DNA of 64,000 nt, taken from assembly GCA_050018415.1 (NCBI GenBank), contig JBEKAB010000005.1, forward strand, positions 62,001-126,000, given 5' to 3'. A model generated the notes under the pieces. The model was not told the DNA's origin and did not search any database. It saw nothing but the letters and a program-made list of their open reading frames with translations. Made by a program: the position numbers and the translations under genes. Of this stretch, positions 8,961 through 16,486 are shown piece by piece; the first letter of the stretch is position 1, and every line of letters starts with the position of its first letter. The stretch comes from UBA1161 sp002311745 (GTDB taxonomy: Bacteria > Planctomycetota > Phycisphaerae > Tepidisphaerales > Tepidisphaeraceae).

Positions 8961-9371
8961 GGGCGAAAGCCTGCGCCGCCGCTTTTATTGGGCAGATAAC
9001 GCCGGCTAACGATGGTTATCGAACTAACCGTTGTCCCGGCCACAATTTTCATTTCGAGGATGTTGCGACAATTCCCGCGCCGGCGATGACTCGCGCAACG
9101 GCAAAGAGTTACATTGGAGATGTGCGCGGGTGCGCGCGCTCATGGCGCGCAAGAAAAAACGTGCAGCTTTCGCTGCGATGGGGACTTGCGCGCGTTTTGC
9201 ATTCAATTTCGAAAAATATTTTTCCTCCATGTCCGGCAACAGACTGGGATTGGGCGAGGTTTGTTACGCATAAGTGTATTGACGGCAATTGCTTGCGCAC
9301 CATGGCGAATCGCCAAAATCGGACGAATTTCGCGTAAGCTGCCGGCTGGTTTTGGGTTACGAGAAAAATGG
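8961..9371. other. Intergenic region without a supported gene
   Basis: About 410 bases between the FHA gene (its upstream side) and the terminator of the signalling operon. Several short open frames exist on both strands, but none has a ribosome site with plausible protein content. A GC-rich alternating stretch (gtgcgcgggtgcgcgcgc) near 9122 is visible. It presumably holds the promoter of the FHA gene. Confidence 0.5.
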
Positions 9372-9412
9372 AAAAAACCTTCACGTCTGAGGTGGGGCGG
9401 TGTGAAGGTTTT
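9372..9412 (-). terminator. Intrinsic terminator of the signalling operon
   Basis: Read on the minus strand, CCTTCAC pairs with GTGAAGG across a 17-base loop, flanked by A and T runs. The hairpin is followed by TTTTTT. It lies just after the stop codon of the last small gene (9422) and so closes the leftward operon. Confidence 0.75.
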
Positions 9413-9421
9413 GGCGAGGTG

Positions 9422-9697
9422 TCACTTGGCCAAGCGGCTTCCGTCACTCGTTGAATCAGCATTTTCGCTCGCGATACGCTTCAAGATGATCTCTGCGGCG
9501 TGCTTGGCCTCTTCTGGTCCATGCAGACCTAAAATCCTTTCACGAATGCCGTCGTCCTGCTGAACAAACCAGCGCATAAGGCGCGAGGCAAGCGTGTAAG
9601 GCTTCATGCCCATCTGGTCACTAATGGTCTCGAAGGTCTTGACCGTCTTTTCTCTCAAGTTGACGTGGAGAAGAAGGCGGCGCTTGGCCACTTTCAT
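9422..9697 (-). CDS. Small ribbon-helix-helix-like protein, paralogue C
   Basis: A protein of 91 residues starting at MKVAKRRLL, chosen because GGAG lies 6 bases upstream and because the ATG overlaps the previous gene's stop as ATGA. An N-terminal strand (RRLLLHVNLREK) is followed by helices (FETISDQMGMKPYTLASRL) and the shared signature RLMRWFVQQ. It aligns along its length with the genes at 9694 and 15486: basic start, alternating strand, G-M or S-M turn, RL(I/M)xWF, then a Pro and an Ala-rich helix. This layout is like Arc/MetJ-type DNA-binding proteins, but no family assignment is possible by eye. It is the last gene of the operon, before the terminator. Confidence 0.7.
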   Translation of the reverse strand: MKVAKRRLLLHVNLREKTVKTFETISDQMGMKPYTLASRLMRWFVQQDDGIRERILGLHGPEEAKHAAEIILKRIASENADSTSDGSRLAK

Positions 9698-9981
9698 ATT
9701 GTGCTCCATTGCCACTGGCCTACCGATCGGCAAATGTGCAAGCAGCGGGATTCGGCAAGCACCTGTTGAGCAGCATTTGCTGCCTGGTCGGGCGGGATTG
9801 CTCCCACGATGAGTTGACGAAATAGTGGGGGCTGCCGACAAAACCACCTGATCAATCGAGCCATCAAAGTGTTTCTTGGCATACTGAGCTGCCAAGAAAG
9901 CCCCTCAAGCTCTTGCCCGGCCTTCGCTGAAAGCTTGATTCGATACAAAATGCGCTTTCGACCGGGTATATCGTTAGCCAT
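9694..9981 (-). CDS. Small ribbon-helix-helix-like protein, paralogue B
   Basis: A protein of 95 residues. Strand RKRILYRIKLSAK is followed by LEGLSWQLSMPRNTLMARL, then the signature RLIRWFCRQ and an Ala-rich helix (ANAAQQVLAE). It aligns with the neighbours at 9422 and 15486. Its TGA overlaps the ATG of the 9422 gene (ATGA), so the two paralogues are translationally coupled and could form a heterodimer. It starts 55 bases after the receiver gene at 10037, on the same strand, so it probably belongs to the methyltransferase-kinase-receiver operon. The tail after residue 75 (RCLHICRSVGQWQWSTI) is not conserved. Confidence 0.7.
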   Translation of the reverse strand: MANDIPGRKRILYRIKLSAKAGQELEGLSWQLSMPRNTLMARLIRWFCRQPPLFRQLIVGAIPPDQAANAAQQVLAESRCLHICRSVGQWQWSTI

Positions 9982-10036
9982 ATGAATAATCCCAAAAGAG
10001 CAATGGATTCAGCACGGTATTTTAGCAGGTTTCGTA

Positions 10037-11281
10037 TTATGCTCCCAATTCAAATCGCATCAACACCTTTTCCAGCAGATCTTGCTGGATTGTTGGGCGA
10101 TTAACCGCCGCAGGAGTAAACGGTAGGTGGACTTCAAATCCCGGTCCATCTGGCGGGTGGGGCTTTACGCTAAGATTGCCTCCATGGTGGAAGGCGACAA
10201 AAAAGGCGCCGAGAAGATCGAGGCCGAGGTCACCCGTGTCGTCGTCCGGAGGTCCGAATGCCGAAAACAGACGCGCGACTTTCTGCTCGTCCCACGATGG
10301 GCCTTCGCCAGCGATGAGGATGCGCAGGCCGGGCGTATCCCACACCTTGATCCTATCGGTGGCGTGAATCAAAAGCCGACCGTTCGGTCGGTTATACTGT
10401 GCCGTCCGCTCGATCAATGTCGTGAGCATACGTCTAAACAAATTGCGATCGACCTTGAACATTGGCAACTCTGCGCCGATATCGACAACCAAGTCGAGCG
10501 ACGTGATGCCCTTGCCCGCATTCTCCACCTTCTTCGCCGCTTCGCCGATGACTTCCTCCAACTCGACATCATCCGTAAACGCGTAGTGGGGTTCCGCGAC
10601 CGCATCGGACACTTGCTGGATCATCCGCATGGCGTTTTCTGCTTCGTGCTTGGCCAATCTCCACAAATCGGTCCAGTACTCCGGGTTTTTCGCCATGCGT
10701 CCTTCGAGTTCCTTCTGGATCGCATCGGGCATCTGGTCGAGGTATTGCTGCAAACCCGCCATCGAATTGCGGAGACGATAGCTGAGGCTTGCTGCCAGAA
10801 CCGTCAGGCTCTTCACTCGGTCGGCCAGGATCAGGCGCTGTATGACCGACAGCTTCTCGTGGAAAAGGAGATCTCGCTCCTGCTGGACAATGAAGAATTC
10901 CAAAGCCCGCATGAGCAGCACACGCAGGTCATCCATATCCCACGGCTTCACGACGTACTTATAAATCGCGCCGCGGTTGACCGCCTCAATTGCCGATTGC
11001 AAATCGGAGTAGGCTGTGGTGAGGATGCGGATGATGCCAGGATGGCTCTGGCGCAATTCGTCAAGCAGATTCACACCCGTCTTTTGCGGCATGCGCTGGT
11101 CGGTGATGACGACGCCGATGTTGTCGCCATGCTCGGCGATCACTTTCTGGGCTTCATCCGCGCCACCGGCCGTCAGCACGTTGAAGACGGGCTCGAAGAT
11201 CTGCCTGAATAACTTGAGCGGTTGAGGCTCGTCATCCACGTACAGAACTGCAAACTTCTTGTAGTCATATTTTGTGTTCAT
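10037..11281 (-). CDS. Response regulator with degenerate C-terminal kinase domain (PhcQ-like)
   Basis: A protein of 414 residues starting at MNTKYDYKKFAVLYVDDE, where the ATG overlaps the kinase gene's stop (ATGA). Residues 10-125 are a receiver domain: acidic pair in YVDDE, phospho-acceptor Asp61 in VVITDQRMP, and the lysine in YKYVVKPWD. The rest resembles a histidine kinase that has lost activity. The phospho-histidine position is Tyr (SLSYRLRNSMAGL against the usual AHEIRNPLAG), the N-box lacks its asparagine (MLTTLIERTA), and the G-box is altered (DLGLDLL). This fits an adaptor or phosphate sink. The layout and position recall PhcQ of Ralstonia. Confidence 0.85.
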   Translation of the reverse strand: MNTKYDYKKFAVLYVDDEPQPLKLFRQIFEPVFNVLTAGGADEAQKVIAEHGDNIGVVITDQRMPQKTGVNLLDELRQSHPGIIRILTTAYSDLQSAIEAVNRGAIYKYVVKPWDMDDLRVLLMRALEFFIVQQERDLLFHEKLSVIQRLILADRVKSLTVLAASLSYRLRNSMAGLQQYLDQMPDAIQKELEGRMAKNPEYWTDLWRLAKHEAENAMRMIQQVSDAVAEPHYAFTDDVELEEVIGEAAKKVENAGKGITSLDLVVDIGAELPMFKVDRNLFRRMLTTLIERTAQYNRPNGRLLIHATDRIKVWDTPGLRILIAGEGPSWDEQKVARLFSAFGPPDDDTGDLGLDLLGAFFVAFHHGGNLSVKPHPPDGPGFEVHLPFTPAAVNRPTIQQDLLEKVLMRFELGA

Positions 11282-13884
11282 GCAGTCATCTCCGGGACAT
11301 CCAAGGACAGATCGAATGAAACACAGGTCCACTGACCTTCACTGCTCTCGATTCGCAGCGTACCGCCGTGGTTGCGAATTATGGTGTGGCAAATACTCAA
11401 TCCCAGCCCCATTCCCTGACCGACGTCTCTGGTGGTGAAGAAGGGCTCCGTTACGCGAGTAAGATTTATTTCCGGAATGCCTACGCCGTTGTCCTGAACG
11501 GTGGTGACCAGGCGGTTTTGATCGACGCGTGTCCGCACGACAACCGCGGGAGTTCGCTCGCCAGCGGCTCGGACGGCCATCGCCGCGTTGGATAGAAGGT
11601 TGATGAAAACGTGTGTGATCTGGTTCTTGCTGCCCCGCACCAGGGAATCGCCGATGTTCTCACGTCTTATGGAAAGATCGCCAAGGTCGTGCGCCAGCAT
11701 ACGCTCGGCGGCGGAAAGTGCCGATTCAATCGTAAATCGCTCATCTGCGACATCGTGGTTGGGGTGCGCGAAGCTGCGCAAGTCCGTTGTGACCGTGCGG
11801 ATTCGCTTCAGGGCGGTCTCTAACTCGCTCAGATATTCGGCCACGGAGTCAGTCGGGTTCTTCTGGCGAGCGAGGTGCAGGGCCATCAGTGCCGCGTTCA
11901 GCGGATTGTTGATTTCGTGGAGGATACCGCCCGAGAGCCGGCCCACTGCATTCATCTTCTCGCTTTGCACAAGTTGGACTTCGGTTTCCTGCAACTTCTG
12001 TATTGTCAAAGCCAGTTCCGCATTGCGGTTGCGAAGTTCCTGTTCCAGTTCAGCGGCTCGCATCAGATTAGCCACCCGAGTGGTCAATTCGGATGTGCTG
12101 AATGGCTTTTGCAGGAAATCATCAGCGCCGTAATTCAGCGCAGTGAGTTTCGATTGCTCATCCGTACGTGCGGTGATTAAGACGACTTTAGTCTGTCGAA
12201 GATCGGGGTCACATTTGATCTCCTTGCAAACGCTCAAGCCGTCCATTTCGGGTAGCATAAGATCGACGAGAACAAGCTCGGGCCGGTGGGCCTTAACGGC
12301 ATTTAGGCCGCGCAGTCCATCCGCCGCCTGCCGCACGCGGTAGGAGGAGCACAGGAGCGACACGACGAATTTACGGAGGTCTGGCTCGTCTTCAACGACC
12401 AGGATTGTTTTTGTTCCCTGGCCGGTGACGCCGGATAGCTCGTCCCGTTCCAGAGGTGAATGCGGATTGACGATCAATCGATCGGCTTCCTGATACAACC
12501 GCACGACGGGGTCAGCATTGTCGCTAGCTGGAATCACGACCGGGCTGAGGTTGCTTTCAATTGGGAGTCGGACTGTGAAAGTCGCCCCTTTGCCTTCCTC
12601 GCTGGTGGCGGTGAGAGTTCCGCCGTGTTCCTGAATTAGTTCGCGAGCAAGCGCCAGGCCTATCCCGACTCCCTGAAATCTTCGCGTGGACGAGCCGTCG
12701 ACTTGCCGGAAACGATCGAAAATATGCGGCAGATCTTTCGCGGGAATGCCAATGCCGCTGTCTTGGAATGTCAAAAGAGCGTCATGATTCTCGCACTGCA
12801 GGTCGACGGTGATCGCTCCGCCGGGCGGGGTAAACTTGATGGCATTGGTGAGCAGATTGAGCACCACTTTCTCAATTGCCGAAGAATCCACAGAGAGGAG
12901 GACCGGCGACGAGCTTCCGACATAAGCCAGCTTGAGATGTTTTTGCGTCGCCAGGTGCCGCATGGAATCGACGGTTGCCCGGACAAATCCAGCCAGATCG
13001 ATGTTTTCGCGCCTCTTCGGGCCAGGGCGTTCGTCCAGTCGAACGATTTCCAGAAGATCGTTGATCAGCTTCAAGAGCCGCAGCGCGTTTTGGCGAATGA
13101 TGGCCAAGGTGCTCGCCAGTTCATCGGTCAAAGTGGCGCGATCGCTCAGCAGTTGGTCCGTCGGTGCCAGAATCAAGGCTAATGGGGTGCGTAGCTCGTG
13201 GCTGATGTTGGCGAAGAACTCGCTTTTCAGCCGATCCAACTCCGCAAGCCTGTGGTTGCGCTCGTCGAGTTCCTGTCGCAGCTTGAAATCGCGCAGCCGC
13301 CGTAACGATGTGTAGTGGCTGCTGCAAAGGCAGATCAACGTCGTGATGGCGATGAAGTAGAGGTTGTTGTAGATGGTGCTGGCGTTCACCACAATATGGG
13401 TCGTTCGGGCGTGGCCCACGCACGCCAGGAGATAAAGGAGCAGGGTCGTGCCGCATACGACCGCAGCCTCCTTCAATGTGTATGGCATCAACTGGCACGC
13501 AACGATCAGCACCAGATTGAGGCCGGCGTAGTAGGGAGAAGTGCTTCCCTCCGTGGCATAAATCATCCAAGAGATCGCGACCGCGGGCAGCAGTGGCCAT
13601 ATCAGCCCAATGGCGTTCAGCCGTTCCCTTGCAAAACGACTGCCAAGGATGAGATACAGGGGTGCCACTGCTAAATCGCAGAGCAGGCGACCAAAGATGA
13701 GGAAGCTGACGAGATGGCCGGGATACACGAACCAGTCAAGCCCCGACCCCAGCGGCATGCAAATAAGCACCAGGATGCAGCCAATCCGAGCTTGCTGAAT
13801 GCGAAAATCCTTCTCGGATTCCTCGTAGGCCCGCATCAATTCCGCAGACTCGGTAACCGCCGAACTGGCGACGCGCGCGCTCAT
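11278..13884 (-). CDS. Membrane hybrid histidine kinase with kinase-REC-kinase architecture (PhcS/PhcR-like fusion)
   Basis: The start is MSARVASSAV, where its ATG overlaps the methyltransferase stop (ATGA), giving 868 residues. Order: about six membrane helices (~30-190), HisKA with SEFFANISHELRTPL (His ~229), HATPase with NLLTNAIKF and DSGIGI, then a receiver domain (Asp ~541 in LVDLMLPEMDG, Lys in LQKPFS). After a coiled coil comes a second HisKA with SGGILHEINNPLNAA (His ~656) and a second HATPase (NLLSNAAMAV, DNGVGIP, GMGLGLSIC). In Ralstonia PhcS is a membrane kinase and PhcR a receiver-kinase; here both sit in one chain. The membrane part is the likely sensor. Confidence 0.9.
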   Translation of the reverse strand: MSARVASSAVTESAELMRAYEESEKDFRIQQARIGCILVLICMPLGSGLDWFVYPGHLVSFLIFGRLLCDLAVAPLYLILGSRFARERLNAIGLIWPLLPAVAISWMIYATEGSTSPYYAGLNLVLIVACQLMPYTLKEAAVVCGTTLLLYLLACVGHARTTHIVVNASTIYNNLYFIAITTLICLCSSHYTSLRRLRDFKLRQELDERNHRLAELDRLKSEFFANISHELRTPLALILAPTDQLLSDRATLTDELASTLAIIRQNALRLLKLINDLLEIVRLDERPGPKRRENIDLAGFVRATVDSMRHLATQKHLKLAYVGSSSPVLLSVDSSAIEKVVLNLLTNAIKFTPPGGAITVDLQCENHDALLTFQDSGIGIPAKDLPHIFDRFRQVDGSSTRRFQGVGIGLALARELIQEHGGTLTATSEEGKGATFTVRLPIESNLSPVVIPASDNADPVVRLYQEADRLIVNPHSPLERDELSGVTGQGTKTILVVEDEPDLRKFVVSLLCSSYRVRQAADGLRGLNAVKAHRPELVLVDLMLPEMDGLSVCKEIKCDPDLRQTKVVLITARTDEQSKLTALNYGADDFLQKPFSTSELTTRVANLMRAAELEQELRNRNAELALTIQKLQETEVQLVQSEKMNAVGRLSGGILHEINNPLNAALMALHLARQKNPTDSVAEYLSELETALKRIRTVTTDLRSFAHPNHDVADERFTIESALSAAERMLAHDLGDLSIRRENIGDSLVRGSKNQITHVFINLLSNAAMAVRAAGERTPAVVVRTRVDQNRLVTTVQDNGVGIPEINLTRVTEPFFTTRDVGQGMGLGLSICHTIIRNHGGTLRIESSEGQWTCVSFDLSLDVPEMTA

Positions 13885-15320
13885 GAATGTCCCTGCTTCG
13901 GTTTGCGGATTTCCAGAAAGACATTTACCCCTGTCGCATCGCACCCGATTGTCTGTTCGCCCGTCCCGGGCGGGGCTATGACGCTCATGTCATCCGGCCC
14001 CCGGTAAATCAGGTACCATTCAAGCAGATGTTCGAGGAAGTATCGAACGCTGTTCAACGGCGTGACGTTCGTCGCCACGACCAATCCATTGTCGCTCACC
14101 CAGGTATAGAATAACTGCAACAGCCGGCAGCAAATTCTGTCGTTCAGGTAATCGAACAAGCCCGCGCAGTAGATCAAATCGGCTGTCACAAACGGTGAGG
14201 TTTCCTTACCCAAAGCGCTGCGGGTAGCTTCCTTCAGCAGCTCGTTGATCGACTTGTGGTGGTAGATGATGTTCGGATTGCGTTTGCTTTCAAAGGCCAC
14301 TTCGGCCAGCTTTCGTCGGGTGTGGGCCAGGGTTTCTTCGTTGAAATCCATTAAATGAAACTCGCACCGGTCCGACAGCGGGTCGTTGCGGATAAATCGC
14401 TGTAGTTCCTGGGCGGGGCCGCAGCCGATATTCAACACACGAAGCGGGCGGTCTGTTTTCGTGACGCGGTCGGCTTCGTTGTGGAGGTATACCTGGAGCC
14501 GGTCGATGCGATTGCGATGAGCCTGCGCCCCGTCTGAGCGAAGTATCAGAGCGTTGAGAATCTTGGCGTAGGTGGTCGGCCCTTCCAGTGGCTCCCGCGC
14601 GATCATGTTCACCATCTCGTAGTCGCCCGCATAGCCCAAAGGCTTGGTGAATGTCCGGTGTACGAAGGGCGAGACGAGCATCAGCGGATGAAGCTGCCGA
14701 CGGGCAAATGACTTATGGCTAATAACTTCCTCCTCGGGAATTTCCTTTGCCCGCTGCTCGAATCCCGTGAACAACTCTCCCAACTTCGCCTGTAGTCCTC
14801 GCTCCACCTCGCACGTAAACGCATACTGATCCTTGATCCTCGATGCGACATCCGCTGTCGCCTCCACCTGGCTTAACCACCGACTCAACTCGGACAGAAA
14901 CGAACCAAGGCTCGTAACAGACAACTGATAGGTGGGCCTGATAGCGTGCACTGCCTCAAAGTCGCGTACGAACTGCTCGACCTCCTTCTGCAGATCGCCA
15001 CCCAGAGCGGTGCCTACAAGGTCGGACCATGGGTCGACCAGCGTGGCTGAAACAATGCTCATGAGTCCCGTGGCGACGATGTTGCTTACGACGGCGCGTC
15101 CTGAATAAAGCACGCGTTCTCCACGAAGCAGACGCATCTCGCTGAGAACCTCGCTAAGTTGAACGATCGAGTACGGGTTATAGGCTTCAAAGATGATGTG
15201 GTGGCGGGTAACGTGCGACAGAGTGCCGCGCGCAGCTACCCCCTGACTGTTTTTGAACGTGACGAGGCCGTCGAAGTCGATGGATTTGTCCGGCAAAATC
15301 CCATCCTGAATTGAAACCAC
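13881..15320 (-). CDS. SAM-dependent methyltransferase with PilZ-like N-terminus (PhcB-like)
   Basis: A protein of 479 residues with a GTG start (AAGGG upstream; no better ATG). Residues ~15-95 look like a PilZ-type beta-barrel (GLVTFKNSQGVAARGTL, then GERVLYSGRAVV). A helical middle follows. The methyltransferase domain has the SAM-binding motif LRVLNIGCGPAQEL near residue 295, acidic LMDFNEETL after it and DLIYCAGLFDYL later. This matches the family annotated after PhcB, which makes 3-hydroxy fatty acid methyl esters as quorum signals in Ralstonia. It is the first gene of a coupled operon with the kinase and receiver, supporting a signal-maker role. The substrate is inferred, not shown. Confidence 0.8.
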   Translation of the reverse strand: MVSIQDGILPDKSIDFDGLVTFKNSQGVAARGTLSHVTRHHIIFEAYNPYSIVQLSEVLSEMRLLRGERVLYSGRAVVSNIVATGLMSIVSATLVDPWSDLVGTALGGDLQKEVEQFVRDFEAVHAIRPTYQLSVTSLGSFLSELSRWLSQVEATADVASRIKDQYAFTCEVERGLQAKLGELFTGFEQRAKEIPEEEVISHKSFARRQLHPLMLVSPFVHRTFTKPLGYAGDYEMVNMIAREPLEGPTTYAKILNALILRSDGAQAHRNRIDRLQVYLHNEADRVTKTDRPLRVLNIGCGPAQELQRFIRNDPLSDRCEFHLMDFNEETLAHTRRKLAEVAFESKRNPNIIYHHKSINELLKEATRSALGKETSPFVTADLIYCAGLFDYLNDRICCRLLQLFYTWVSDNGLVVATNVTPLNSVRYFLEHLLEWYLIYRGPDDMSVIAPPGTGEQTIGCDATGVNVFLEIRKPKQGHS

Positions 15321-15416
15321 CGGAGTATACCCTTCGCCCGGGCGGGCACAATATCGCTACATTTAACGACGCCAATCTGCAAAGGATGTCGCGGTCTGGG
15401 CGTGAAGCTTGTTCAC

Positions 15417-15445
15417 TTGGTCAATCCGGCGGAGTTTGGTACATT
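15417..15445 (+). promoter_or_regulatory. Possible sigma-70-type promoter of the divergent small gene
   Basis: TTGGTC and TACATT are separated by exactly 17 bases, about 40 bases upstream of the start at 15486. The match to consensus is only partial (3 of 6 and 4 of 6). The 165-base gap between 15320 and 15486 must serve both directions and is the natural place for operators bound by the three small paralogues. Confidence 0.35.
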
Positions 15446-15485
15446 CTGCAAAATCAGATGAGCCGCCATGCGAAAAGGGAATACA

Positions 15486-15728
15486 ATGGGTAAACGCATT
15501 ATTATGCGAGTCGAACTGCGCAGCAAATCGAAGGACCAGCTAGATGAGTTTTGCACTCGCACTGGTATGACCAAGGTAGCCGCTGTTTCCCGCCTGATCG
15601 ACTGGTTTTGCAGACAGTCAGATACGCTACAGGCAATGATCCAAGGCCTGTTCCCGCAGTCCATTGAGTCGAAAGTGGCGGTAATGATCTTAAAGGCCAT
15701 CGCGGCGAAGAAGGCGAATGCGACGTGA
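15486..15728 (+). CDS. Small ribbon-helix-helix-like protein, paralogue A (divergent)
   Basis: A protein of 80 residues starting at MGKRIIMRVEL; AAAAGGGA lies 5 bases upstream, which favours this ATG over the one 18 bases earlier. It aligns with the genes at 9422 and 9694: basic strand GKRIIMRVELRSK, helix LDEFCTRTGM, signature RLIDWFCRQ, proline in GLFPQS, then an Ala/Lys helix. It is divergent from the methyltransferase operon, in the usual position of a local regulator. Three copies at both ends of one signalling operon argue for a dedicated role. DNA binding is inferred only from the strand-helix-helix pattern and basic N-terminus. Confidence 0.7.
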   Translation: MGKRIIMRVELRSKSKDQLDEFCTRTGMTKVAAVSRLIDWFCRQSDTLQAMIQGLFPQSIESKVAVMILKAIAAKKANAT

Positions 15729-15847
15729 TTGAAGGGGACGCCTGCCGTACGACGCAAAGGTTTTCGCGCATCCATCGCCGTTTTCATCCGGTTCTGGGAG
15801 GTTTTCCTATTCGCGAGGTTGTTGCCGGCGATCTTAATGCGGCATCA

Positions 15848-16091
15848 GCTGCTTATTTTGCCCGTTCCCTTCGCCGACTTCGTACGGCTCGGGTTACTTG
15901 CTCGGGCCGAATTGGTCTTGGGCGATCTCGACGGCTTTGAGCAGGGCCTTGGCCTTGTTCATCGTCTCTTCGTATTCGCTGGCGGGGACGGAATCGGCGA
16001 CGACGCCGGCGCCAACCTGCACGTCGTAGATGCCGTTCCTCCAGACGATCGTGCGCAAGGCGATGCAGGTGTCCATGTCGCCGGAAAAATC
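15848..16091. repeat. Direct repeat of trpE 3' end, left copy
   Basis: Matches 21840-22083 in the same orientation. The coding part (198 bases) differs at 7 positions, all silent. The ~45 bases beyond the stop codon are clearly less alike, roughly three quarters identical by eye. Similarity stops sharply at 16091, just after ccggaaaaatc. Confidence 0.9.
15894..16091 (-). pseudogene. C-terminal fragment of anthranilate synthase component I (trpE)
   Basis: Encodes the last ~65 residues of TrpE (DFSGDMDTCIALRTIVW through DQFGPSK). The last 60 are identical to the C-terminus of the complete gene at 21886-23394. Upstream the frame reaches a TGA within about nine codons, so this is not a working gene. 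It marks the left border of the stress-gene cassette and is probably the displaced original 3' end, or the end carried in by the insert. Confidence 0.9.
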
Positions 16092-16486
16092 GAGGGAAAC
16101 GGATCAGGGGACAGCACTGATTGAAATTGGGAAAATCGCGCAGCGGCTGGCCCTCAAATGCACGCTGCGCGATCCCGGCCGGCCGATGAAGGGAGGTGAT
16201 GCTCCCTTTCGCGTTCCCCCTTTTGTGTTCCCTGGTGACGAACGTTTTTTTTGGACGTCGGGGCCGGTGGAGCGTTGGGAAGCCGGAAGGGGGGCTGTTA
16301 TCCGCCGCAGAGCGGTCCGTCGACAGGGAATCGTGCGCGGAATCCGCTGAGAAATCCGGGTTGAAATGGGAAATGCAGGGACCGGTCGGGGACGAGCCGG
16401 CTCAGTCTCGAAGTGGGGCCGCCTGGAAGCCGAAAGGAAGACCCCGTTATGGGTCACACCTCCTTATGGGTTCTCAGGCTGCCCGG
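16092..16486. other. Gene-free stretch at cassette border with an inverted repeat
   Basis: No convincing gene. A perfect 11-base inverted repeat, ATCGCGCAGCG and CGCTGCGCGAT, spans 16135-16173 with a 17-base loop. It lies about 45 bases inside the left trpE repeat. Open frames here overlap on both strands with low-complexity products and are most likely chance. Confidence 0.5.

Noticed and set aside
9031..9273. Basic 80-codon open frame between the FHA gene and the signalling operon
   Set aside because: No ribosome site, composition explained by an alternating GC tract, and no similarity to a known basic protein.
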